A stretch of DNA of 64,000 bases from Candidatus Vicinibacter affinis (GTDB lineage: Bacteria > Bacteroidota > Bacteroidia > Chitinophagales > Saprospiraceae): contig JADJNH010000005.1 in assembly GCA_016714365.1 (NCBI GenBank), positions 434,001-498,000 of the forward strand. The letters are read 5' to 3'. A program made the position numbers and the translations under genes. Shown here in pieces: positions 57,168-64,000 of this stretch. Positions within the stretch are counted from its first letter, which is position 1. Every line of letters begins with the position of its first letter. The notes under the pieces were generated by a model. That model searched no databases. It was not told the DNA's origin and saw only the letters and a program-made list of their open reading frames with translations.

Positions 57168-58048
57168 TATTATTTAGGGATTCGGTTCATTACCTTGTAT
57201 TATCGTATACATTTTATTTTACAGTGTCTATTGCCATGTAATTTGAATGGTTAAATTATTCATTATATCACACTTCTATAAAAATTATTTTAATTCAATT
57301 TTATCTTAATATTAAAGAGTATTTTAGAATCTTAATGTGATTACATTTTAGAAAATCTTTGCTTAAAAATTATTGATGCATTTTATTGACTTTTCTGTTT
57401 AAGTGATTGTTTTTATTAATTAAGTATATAATTTGTAAAATTCCATAGGAAAAACTTTGGAATTTGGACTATGTTCCAATTGATAATGTAGAATTGTGTA
57501 AAGCATTCTTTTGAATCTCAAGTTTCCACTCACTGTTAAATTTATTTCAATAATTTACATGAATACTGATTCATTTGGAAAGTTGAGAATATATAACTTT
57601 TGAAATTTAAGAAGAAGGACAATCCTTATTTAAGTAGTTTAGAGATAGTCAAGGGAATGCATCGGAAGTCAGCCTGCCTCATTTAATGACGTGGAAAGGG
57701 TAAATTGAAAATTGCTCGGGATCTCCCCTGACGATTTGAATCCTTTGAAATATATTTATAAGATTTCTGTATCTATTAGAAGCCTATGGAAAGGAAGCAT
57801 TATTTCTTGATGAAAATCCAAAACCAATTATTGCAAAGTGCAATTGAGATAATAGAATTGTCTTTGTAAATTTCGAAATACAATAATGGTTTATCGGAAA
57901 ATTGTAAATACAGCTTAAGGTAATGAGGGAAGTTTTGCCAAATTAATTATTAGATAATTTCCTAAAAGTCATTTAAAAAAAGAGAAAGAAGACACGGCAA
58001 TGCTGTTTCGAGCCGATATTAATTGGCAATAAAATTAAATCTTAAGAA
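57168..58048. other. Gene-free region after mscL with possible decayed coding sequence
   Basis: 881 bp without an intact gene. The first 420 bp are AT-rich without clear signals. Between about 57600 and 57960 one plus-strand frame reads as protein-like segments broken by many stops (for example LLEAYGKEALFLDENPKPI near 57770-57830), which looks like the remains of a gene. I could not identify the family. Confidence 0.4.
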
Positions 58049-58393
58049 TTATTTTTTGACACGGAAAAATGTGTTTAGGTTTTGTTCATCTAATAAATGA
58101 AGAGAGTCTCCTTTAAAGAGTATTACTCTGTAGGAGTAATCAAAACTTGTAAAGTAAATAGAGAGACTATCTATGTTCAACCTATATGGAAAAGCTTTGG
58201 GTTGGTCGCCTTGCAAAAACAACATGCTGTCACCAGCAATTTCAAAATCGGGACTATTACTGGTACGATTTTGCCAAACGCCCTGAAGATTTTCTTTGTT
58301 TATTTCTAAATATTCAGGTTTAGATTCTGTTATTTTATTTTTGCAAGAAAAGGCAATAAAAAATATGGATATGAGATAAATTACCAAACGCAT
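58049..58393 (-). CDS. Hypothetical lipoprotein (114 aa)
   Basis: Not recognised at family level. Lipoprotein signal with lipobox I-A-F-S-C near Cys17. The mature part (about 95 aa) is beta-rich with alternating polar and aromatic residues (LQGVWQNRTSNSPDFEIAGD), recalling small lipocalin-like lipoproteins. A -7 element TACCTTTG lies 19 nt upstream. Flanked on both sides by decayed DNA. Confidence 0.7.
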   Translation of the reverse strand: MRLVIYLISIFFIAFSCKNKITESKPEYLEINKENLQGVWQNRTSNSPDFEIAGDSMLFLQGDQPKAFPYRLNIDSLSIYFTSFDYSYRVILFKGDSLHLLDEQNLNTFFRVKK

Positions 58394-58411
58394 AGTAAAC
58401 TTTTAATTAAG

Positions 58412-58419
58412 CAAAGGTA
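58412..58419 (-). promoter_or_regulatory. -7 element of the 114-aa lipoprotein gene
   Basis: TACCTTTG on the minus strand, 19 nt before the ATG at 58393. Confidence 0.5.
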
Positions 58420-58603
58420 ATCTGTATTTTATAATAAATTGAATTTGAAGACGAATTACTTTTCTAATTTAAATGACCTGTTCAACTTATCTAACTGTTA
58501 AATTTATTAGCCTCCTTATAAGTCAATATCACTATAAATCATGGAACGATTGTTGAAATAGCTTAAAGCGGAATGGACAAAATTGATTTAATCAAAAAAA
58601 TTA

Positions 58604-58900
58604 ATAAAAGTCTTATTCAAAGGAGAAGAATGGAGCCCTGTCTTTTCAAACACGCAGGTAAGCTGATTTACAGCTTATGGTTCAGTCAGACTAGCATCTG
58701 TTAATTCCTGGTGGGTGTACATTTCTGGTATTGCAAGTAGCAAAATCGAAGGGATAATTCTAACGATTGCAGAGATGATGACATTTCACACAGAATATAT
58801 GGGGCTTCGTTTATACGGATTTAGAAAATACCATGCTAATATCAAGATAAAGGGTGAACGAATTATAGCTTTTACTTGTTGGATTTCAGGGATATAATTA
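58604..58900 (+). pseudogene. Possible remnant of a protein-coding gene
   Basis: One frame reads through from about 58604 to a TAA at 58898-58900 with a single internal TGA near 58660. Protein-like segments are FKGEEWSPVFSNTQVS, then SVRLASVNSWWVYISGIASS and LRLYGFRKYHANIKIKGER. No family recognised. It lies just before the thioredoxin gene and could also be chance. Confidence 0.25.
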
Positions 58901-58909
58901 TTAATAAAT

Positions 58910-59728
58910 ATGGCAAAGGATTTTGATTTTAAGAGGGATGTAGTTGACCTGAGTTTTGTCAAACCGGTTTTAATTGACTTTTGGGCAGATTGGTGTGGGC
59001 CATGCAAAATGCTTGGACCGGTGCTGGATGAATTATACAGGGAGGATAATGGCAAATGGGAATTGGTTAAAATTGATACTGAAGAGTATCAGGAAATTGC
59101 CAGTTATTTTAAAATACAAAGTATACCACATTGCAAACTTATTTATGAAGGAAAAATTGCAGATGAATTTTCAGGAGCCCAAACGAAAGCGGTGGTTAGA
59201 AAGTTTATTGATAAAAATATGGCCCTATTATTGGCGGATGATGTAGAGCCTACTGATGAGTACTTTTTGGAAATAATGAGTAATCAAAAAAGTATTCCGG
59301 ATCCTAAATTTATGCAAGAACTTAAAAATTTTGTTGAGTCTTCCCCGGATCATCAACAAGCACTGATTGCACTTGCAAAGCACGAAGTCTTCTATGAGCC
59401 TGAAAAAGCTTTATTGAGGATAAATATGGGTGAGGATAAAAAAGAACTGAATGAATTAAAAGAAGATTTTGAAGTGGTTAAGGAATTTATGGCGACTGAA
59501 TTTGACCTTAAATCACAAAATGGTATGTTATTGGATCAAATAAAAATCAATCTGCTCGCCGGTGAGACACAATTGGTTATTCAGCAAATCATTGAATCAG
59601 TTACTAAAGATATAAATAATATGAACGGTCTTGCCCGAAGATTAGGAATAGCGTTATTTCATATTTGGGGGTCTCAGGCCGACATCACAAAGGAAAACAG
59701 AAAACTATTCGACATGGCTATTTGGTAA
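58910..59728 (+). CDS. CnoX/YbbN-like thioredoxin-TPR protein
   Basis: 272 aa, close to E. coli CnoX (YbbN). Residues 1-108 form a thioredoxin domain with the active site WADWCGPCK (Cys29, Cys32) and the cis-Pro in QSIPHC. The remaining 160 residues are helical repeats as in CnoX (SSPDHQQALIALAKHEVF, LLDQIKINLLAGETQLV). CnoX proteins protect and hand over substrates to GroEL under oxidative stress. Cytosolic, no signal. The preceding DNA looks decayed. Confidence 0.85.
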   Translation: MAKDFDFKRDVVDLSFVKPVLIDFWADWCGPCKMLGPVLDELYREDNGKWELVKIDTEEYQEIASYFKIQSIPHCKLIYEGKIADEFSGAQTKAVVRKFIDKNMALLLADDVEPTDEYFLEIMSNQKSIPDPKFMQELKNFVESSPDHQQALIALAKHEVFYEPEKALLRINMGEDKKELNELKEDFEVVKEFMATEFDLKSQNGMLLDQIKINLLAGETQLVIQQIIESVTKDINNMNGLARRLGIALFHIWGSQADITKENRKLFDMAIW

Positions 59729-59780
59729 TTATTTTTATTTTCCTAAGGGACGCAATAAATTGTTGATTTAAGTAAGTGAT

Positions 59781-60302
59781 TTAGTTTAATTTTAATTGAT
59801 AAATATCTGGCAATCCTCTTCCATAACCATCATAGTCCATTCCATATCCAATTACAAATGATGGGGAAATTTCAAATCCAAGCCAATCGGCTTTCACATC
59901 CTTTCTAAGTATTTCAGGTTTGACCAATAGGGAACATATTTTTATTTCATGAATGCCAAATTTATTTAAATTTTCTACAAATGCATGCATCGTATTTCCG
60001 CTGTCGAGTATGTCTTCAATAATCAAAACAGATTTATTTTTCAAGTAACTATAATCCGATTCTTTAAATTGAATCACTTTTTCTTGTTGAATTCCTGAAT
60101 AAGAAGTAATTTTTGTGAAGGCCGGATTCAGGTCCAAATTCATCTGTCTTAATAAATCAGCGGCAAAGATGAAGGCTCCATCCATAATGATTATGGGTAA
60201 TGGTTTTGTATTATGAAGTAAATAGAAATGATCAATTTCTTTAGCGAGCTCGCTTACCCTTTGGTTAATTTCTTCTTTGGATAATAACAATTCAAAATTC
60301 AT
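59781..60302 (-). CDS. hpt: Hypoxanthine phosphoribosyltransferase
   Basis: 173 aa from the start at 60302. Salvages hypoxanthine and guanine with PRPP. The PRPP-binding loop is VLIIEDILDSGNTM; PIIIMDGAFIFAADLLRQ is the pyrophosphate loop, and the end has DWLGFEISPSFVIGYGMDYD. An ATG seven codons upstream (60323) would overlap the MGMT gene by 20 nt. I prefer 60302 because an AAGGAG (60312-60317) lies 9 nt before it and only one base separates it from the MGMT stop. Second gene of the operon. Confidence 0.95.
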   Translation of the reverse strand: MNFELLLSKEEINQRVSELAKEIDHFYLLHNTKPLPIIIMDGAFIFAADLLRQMNLDLNPAFTKITSYSGIQQEKVIQFKESDYSYLKNKSVLIIEDILDSGNTMHAFVENLNKFGIHEIKICSLLVKPEILRKDVKADWLGFEISPSFVIGYGMDYDGYGRGLPDIYQLKLN

Positions 60303-60303
60303 T

Positions 60304-60870
60304 TTATTGATCTCCTTCATCAAAAAGTGTTTTAGAGTATTGTAATTTCAAACCAGGAATTTCATCTTCTAAAATTTTTATTTTCAAACCATTACCCCAC
60401 CGATAATGACCTGTCTTTCCATTTGAATAGAGAATTCGGTGACAAGGTATGAGAAATGCAAATGAATTTGCGCCTACTGCGGCACCAACTGCCCGAATGG
60501 CATTTGGGTAGCCGGATCGTTCAGCTAATTTTTTATAACTTATTGTGTGACCTTTCTTAATGTTTACAATATTTTTCCATATATCCAATTGAAATGGGGT
60601 GCCTCTGATAATTAAATTTAAAGAAGTTTCAGCTGTACCTTCTATAAATTGTAATACGCTGGTGAAATAAGATGTATTTGTTGCTGTTAAATGAATATTT
60701 GGAAATTCATTTTTCAGTTGACCTAAGAAAGGATCTTTAGCCATGAAATGACAATTTATCAAACCATCTCTGATGTAGGCTATGCTCAATGGGCCATATT
60801 TACATAGTCCTGATTCATATTGAATGGTTTCGATAAATTTTAAATCATTAAATAACTGAAAGTTTAGCAT
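60304..60870 (-). CDS. ogt: Methylated-DNA-protein-cysteine methyltransferase
   Basis: 188 aa. Transfers alkyl groups from O6-alkylguanine to its own Cys. The active Cys143 is in LIPCHRIL; upstream are GTPFQLDIW, GHTISYKKLAERSGYPNAIRAVGAAVGAN, the winged-helix DNA-binding part. The N-terminal 85 residues are the Ada-like ribonuclease-H fold. The frame extends to a TTG at 60879, but a promoter element covers that codon, so the ATG at 60870 is the start. Co-transcribed with hpt; divergent from uvrA, another DNA-repair gene. Confidence 0.93.
   Translation of the reverse strand: MLNFQLFNDLKFIETIQYESGLCKYGPLSIAYIRDGLINCHFMAKDPFLGQLKNEFPNIHLTATNTSYFTSVLQFIEGTAETSLNLIIRGTPFQLDIWKNIVNIKKGHTISYKKLAERSGYPNAIRAVGAAVGANSFAFLIPCHRILYSNGKTGHYRWGNGLKIKILEDEIPGLKLQYSKTLFDEGDQ
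60312..60317 (-). promoter_or_regulatory. Shine-Dalgarno-like site for hpt
   Basis: AAGGAG on the minus strand, 9 nt before the ATG at 60302. Such sites are rare in Bacteroidota, and this one decides between two hpt starts. Confidence 0.5.
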
Positions 60871-60876
60871 AATTGA

Positions 60877-60884
60877 CAAAATTA
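60877..60884 (-). promoter_or_regulatory. -7 element of the ogt-hpt operon
   Basis: TAATTTTG on the minus strand, ending 6 nt before the ATG at 60870, so the leader would be very short. It rules out the upstream TTG as a start. Confidence 0.5.
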
Positions 60885-60955
60885 AGACACAGCTTCTAAA
60901 GATAGTTTTTATTTATTTTACAATCAGTCAGCTGGTTTGGCCACACAATATGTAA

Positions 60956-60963
60956 TACCTTTG
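60956..60963 (+). promoter_or_regulatory. -7 element of uvrA
   Basis: TACCTTTG, 12 nt before the ATG at 60976; a TTTG lies at 60936-60939, 16 nt upstream. It lies inside the 13-codon extension that a TTG at 60937 would give. Confidence 0.6.
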
Positions 60964-60975
60964 GGATTTTATTTC

Positions 60976-63834
60976 ATGAAGCAACAAGTAGAGTCAGAAT
61001 TTATTGAGGTTTTTGGGGCAAAGGAGCACAATTTGAAAGATGTGTCCGTCAAAATTCCCAGGAATGAAATGGTGGTTATCACCGGAATTTCAGGAAGTGG
61101 AAAATCTTCTTTGGCCTTTGACACCATTTATGCGGAAGGTCAGCGTCGATACATGGAGACTTTTTCCCATTATGCCAGACAATTTATTGGATCCATTGAA
61201 AGACCGGATGTGGAAAAAATTGATGGGTTAAGCCCCGTTATTTCCATAGAACAAAAGACTACCGGTTGGAATCCCAGGTCAACAGTGGGCACTACTACCG
61301 AAATATACGATTTGTTAAGGTTGTTGTATGCAAGGGCCGCGGATGCTTATTCCCACGCAACCGGTAAAAAGATGGTGCGCTATACAGAGGATCAAATGAT
61401 TTCATACATCTTTGAAAAATTTGACCAAAAGCATATTACAATTCTCGCACCCTTAGTCAGAGCAAGAAAAGGCCATTATCGAGAACTTTTTGATCAAGTA
61501 CGAAAGCAAGGTTTTAACAAAATGAGGGTTGATGGACAGGTTATTGACCTTAAGCCTGGACTTCAGCTAGACAGATTTAAAACACATGATATTGAAGTTG
61601 TCATTGATCGCATTCAAGTAGTAAAGGAAAGAGAAGAAAGACTTAACTATAGTCTATCTACTGCTTTGAAAATGGGAAATGACGTGGTTTTTATCCAGGA
61701 TCAGGAAAATGCAGAGTTGCTTCCATTCAGTAAAAGGTTAATGGATCCAGTAACCGGACTATCTTATGATGAGCCATCTCCAAATACTTTTTCTTTTAAT
61801 TCGCCCTATGGAGCTTGTCCGGAATGTAAAGGTCTGGGTCAAATTCATGAGGCAGATTTAGATCAGATCATTCCCGATGACTCAAAATCTATTTCCGAAT
61901 TAGGTATTGTTCCACTTGGCGAAGTACGTGATACACTCACTTACAAACAACTCAAGCAAATAGCCGATCGTTATAAATTCAATTATCAAACACCAATTAA
62001 AAAAATTCCAAAGAAAGCTTTGGATACCATATTACATGGTGGAGATGACAGTTTTCCCGCCCCACCAGGTTCCACCTGGTTTGAAGGGACTTATCATCTG
62101 GCTTATGAAGGTTTGTGTAATATGTTGAAGAGATGGTACAAGGATACCAGTTCTGAGAAAATCAGACAATTTGCTGAAGATTTTATGTCCATCCAGGACT
62201 GCCCGGCATGTGGAGGCACCAGACTAAAGAAAGATTCTTTGTTTTTTAAACTAGATGAAAAAAATATTGCCGAGGTGTCCAAATTGGATATTTCAGATCT
62301 TATAACCTGGTTTAGTGGACTGGATGAGAGATTGACGGAAAGACAAAGGCTTATTAGTAAGGACATCATTAAGGAAATTAAAATTCGCCTGGATTTTTTA
62401 CTTTACGTAGGACTGGATTATCTATCCCTTGATCGTCCTACCATGAGTCTGTCCGGTGGTGAATCCCAAAGAACAAGATTGGCAACTCAAATCGGATCCC
62501 AGCTCACAGGGATAACATACATTTTGGACGAACCTTCAATTGGACTGCACCAGAGAGACAACCACAGGTTAATTAAATCACTTCGAGAACTAACTCAAAT
62601 AGGGAATACCGTCATCGTTGTAGAGCATGATAAGGATATTATGATGGCCTGTGATTATATCATTGACTTGGGCCCAGGTGCCGGAAAGCACGGAGGCGAT
62701 ATCGTTGCTCAAGGCATTCCTTCCCAATTCATAAAAAATCAACATTCCTTAACAGCAAAGTATCTTTCGGGAAATGAATCAATTGAAATCCCTGATCAAA
62801 GAAGGAAAGGGAATGGCCATTTTTTAAGTTTGATTGGAGCTAAAGGTCACAATTTAAAAAACTTAAGTTTAAAATTTCCATTGGGATGTTTCATTTGTGT
62901 AACTGGTGTTTCCGGTAGTGGAAAATCAAGTCTGATCAATGAAACCTTGTATCCGATTTTAAGAGAGCATTTTTATAACAGCCTTCAAAGACCCCTGCAA
63001 TTTGATAAAATTGAAGGCCTGGAGTACTTAGATAAAGTGGTCGAGGTGGACCAAAACCCTATTGGTAGAACGCCTAGGTCAAATCCAGCAACCTATACGG
63101 GAGTTTTTACAGAGATTAGGAACCTGTTTTCCAATCATCCTGAATCAAAAATTCGCGGTTACAAACCAGGCAGGTTCTCTTTTAATGTGTCCGGTGGAAG
63201 ATGTGAAGTTTGTGAAGGTGGGGGAATGAGAATCATTGAAATGAATTTCCTGCCGGATGTCCAGGTTCATTGTGAAAGTTGTAATGGAAAACGCTATAAT
63301 AGAGAGACTCTGGAAGTGCTGTATAAAGGAAAATCCATTGGAGATGTTTTGGACATGACTGTAGAGGAAGCCACCGAATTTTTCGAGCATTTGCCCGCCA
63401 TCTTTAGAAAATTAAAAACTTTACGAGACGTAGGTCTGGATTATATTACTCTGGGGCAGCAGGCTACCACTTTATCAGGTGGGGAGGCTCAGCGTGTTAA
63501 ATTGGCGGAAGAACTTTCTAAAAGAGATACCGGAAAGACCTTGTATATTTTAGATGAACCAACTACTGGCCTGCATTTTGAAGACATCAAGCATTTACTA
63601 AATGTATTACAAAAACTTGTTGACAGAGGGAATACTGTGATGGTAATTGAACACAATCTGGATGTTATCAAGGTAGCTGATGTCGTACTTGATTTGGGAC
63701 CGGAGGGTGGGAAACACGGGGGAAAAGTTGTTGCCTATGGATCTCCGGAACAGGTAGCCAAAGTAAAAGATTCTTTTACAGGACAGTATTTAGCTGATGA
63801 ACTAAATCAAAATAGAAAAGCCACTCCAAAGTAG
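60976..63834 (+). CDS. uvrA: Excinuclease ABC subunit A
   Basis: 952 aa. Damage recognition in nucleotide excision repair. Two ABC ATPase halves: Walker A GISGSGKSSLAFDT (residues about 37-50) and GVSGSGKSSLINE; signatures LSGGESQRTRLA and LSGGEAQRVKLA; Walker B ILDEPSIGLHQRD and ILDEPTTGLHFED. Zinc-binding Cys pairs CPECKGLG with CPACGG, and CEVCEGGG with CESCNGKR, are all present. An upstream TTG (60937) is rejected in favour of the ATG at 60976. Gene complete. Confidence 0.98.
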   Translation: MKQQVESEFIEVFGAKEHNLKDVSVKIPRNEMVVITGISGSGKSSLAFDTIYAEGQRRYMETFSHYARQFIGSIERPDVEKIDGLSPVISIEQKTTGWNPRSTVGTTTEIYDLLRLLYARAADAYSHATGKKMVRYTEDQMISYIFEKFDQKHITILAPLVRARKGHYRELFDQVRKQGFNKMRVDGQVIDLKPGLQLDRFKTHDIEVVIDRIQVVKEREERLNYSLSTALKMGNDVVFIQDQENAELLPFSKRLMDPVTGLSYDEPSPNTFSFNSPYGACPECKGLGQIHEADLDQIIPDDSKSISELGIVPLGEVRDTLTYKQLKQIADRYKFNYQTPIKKIPKKALDTILHGGDDSFPAPPGSTWFEGTYHLAYEGLCNMLKRWYKDTSSEKIRQFAEDFMSIQDCPACGGTRLKKDSLFFKLDEKNIAEVSKLDISDLITWFSGLDERLTERQRLISKDIIKEIKIRLDFLLYVGLDYLSLDRPTMSLSGGESQRTRLATQIGSQLTGITYILDEPSIGLHQRDNHRLIKSLRELTQIGNTVIVVEHDKDIMMACDYIIDLGPGAGKHGGDIVAQGIPSQFIKNQHSLTAKYLSGNESIEIPDQRRKGNGHFLSLIGAKGHNLKNLSLKFPLGCFICVTGVSGSGKSSLINETLYPILREHFYNSLQRPLQFDKIEGLEYLDKVVEVDQNPIGRTPRSNPATYTGVFTEIRNLFSNHPESKIRGYKPGRFSFNVSGGRCEVCEGGGMRIIEMNFLPDVQVHCESCNGKRYNRETLEVLYKGKSIGDVLDMTVEEATEFFEHLPAIFRKLKTLRDVGLDYITLGQQATTLSGGEAQRVKLAEELSKRDTGKTLYILDEPTTGLHFEDIKHLLNVLQKLVDRGNTVMVIEHNLDVIKVADVVLDLGPEGGKHGGKVVAYGSPEQVAKVKDSFTGQYLADELNQNRKATPK

Positions 63835-63851
63835 AAGTGGTCTAATCTAAA

Positions 63852-64000
63852 TTATTTTTTTGTTACGCGCAAAGACACTCTGCGATTTAAATCTCTTCCG
63901 GTTTCTGTATTATTATCCGCTACGGGGTGTTCCTGGCCATAACCTTCTGCTTCCATTCTTTTAGCTTCGATTCCATTTGCAACAAGAGCGGACGTTACTG
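63852..64000 (-). CDS. OmpA-family protein, C-terminal end (cut by window)
   Basis: The minus-strand frame runs from the window edge to the TAA at 63852-63854. The visible 49 residues show the end of an OmpA peptidoglycan-binding domain: EAEGYGQEHPVADNNTETGR followed by DLNRRVSLRV, with the conserved Asn and the Arg-Arg-Val. The rest lies outside. Convergent with uvrA, 17 nt apart. Confidence 0.88.
   Translation of the reverse strand, partial: VTSALVANGIEAKRMEAEGYGQEHPVADNNTETGRDLNRRVSLRVTKK

Noticed and set aside
58715..58897. Intact 60-aa gene before the thioredoxin gene
   Set aside because: The protein-like frame continues upstream beyond the Met with a stop inside, so a gene remnant is more likely.
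60937..60975. TTG start giving uvrA a 13-residue extension
   Set aside because: The extension contains the TACCTTTG promoter element and is not part of the usual UvrA N-terminus.

Overview
The window comes from a Bacteroidota chromosome, most probably a Saprospiria/Saprospiraceae relative. The evidence is the giant secreted proteins built of HYR-like Cys repeats and ending in type IX secretion (T9SS) sorting domains, the TAnnTTTG promoter elements (several with a TTTG about 19-20 nt upstream), the near absence of Shine-Dalgarno sequences, and family-specific genes (PorG/DUF6089, DUF2723, DUF2400, DUF4153, GH3). Both ends cut a gene: a giant surface protein on the left and an OmpA-family protein on the right.

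Region 1 (1-23720) holds three consecutive co-oriented giant genes, A (5' truncated), C (2825 aa) and B (3343 aa). All three end in the same tail: a Cys-rich core of about 1100 residues, a dockerin-like EF-hand pair, a cohesin-like domain and a T9SS C-terminal sorting domain. The heads differ: C has a parallel beta-helix plus three internal repeats, and B has about 15 HYR-like repeats with a LamG-like domain inserted inside one of them. A and B are nearly identical over long tracts broken by clearly divergent patches, which suggests gene conversion. C has the same tail in AT-richer, diverged codons. Each gene is closed by a strong hairpin terminator. This is the most novel part of the window: an unstudied head-swapping surface-protein family that carries both halves of a cohesin-dockerin pair in one chain.

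Region 2 (23721-34930) holds a TPR lipoprotein and a Tat-dependent Gfo/Idh/MocA oxidoreductase (an operon on the minus strand), a two-domain M16 peptidase, a DUF2400 protein, a DUF4153 membrane protein, a lytic transglycosylase with LysM, and a GH3-family enzyme. Region 3 (34931-44700) holds small ORFs in very AT-rich DNA, an RlmI-like rRNA methyltransferase, the rpsF-rpsR-rplI ribosomal operon with a clear promoter and terminator, pdxH, a SET protein, a PaaE-like flavin/2Fe-2S reductase, a GT2 glycosyltransferase, PorG of the T9SS, and a minus-strand operon of a tiny membrane protein, an RluA-like pseudouridine synthase and thiL. Region 4 (44701-64000) holds DUF2723 (GT117), rpiB overlapping an M28 peptidase, two POT peptide transporters in tandem, aconitase, mscL, two lipoproteins, a stretch of decayed DNA, a CnoX-like thioredoxin, hpt with an MGMT gene, uvrA, and the C-terminus of an OmpA protein.

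Functionally the window mixes housekeeping (translation, TCA cycle, repair, cofactor synthesis) with cell-envelope functions. The T9SS genes link these: PorG is a component of the machine that exports the three giants, while M16 and M28 peptidases plus two POT transporters fit a peptide-scavenging life. No tRNA, rRNA, CRISPR array or intact insertion sequence was seen.
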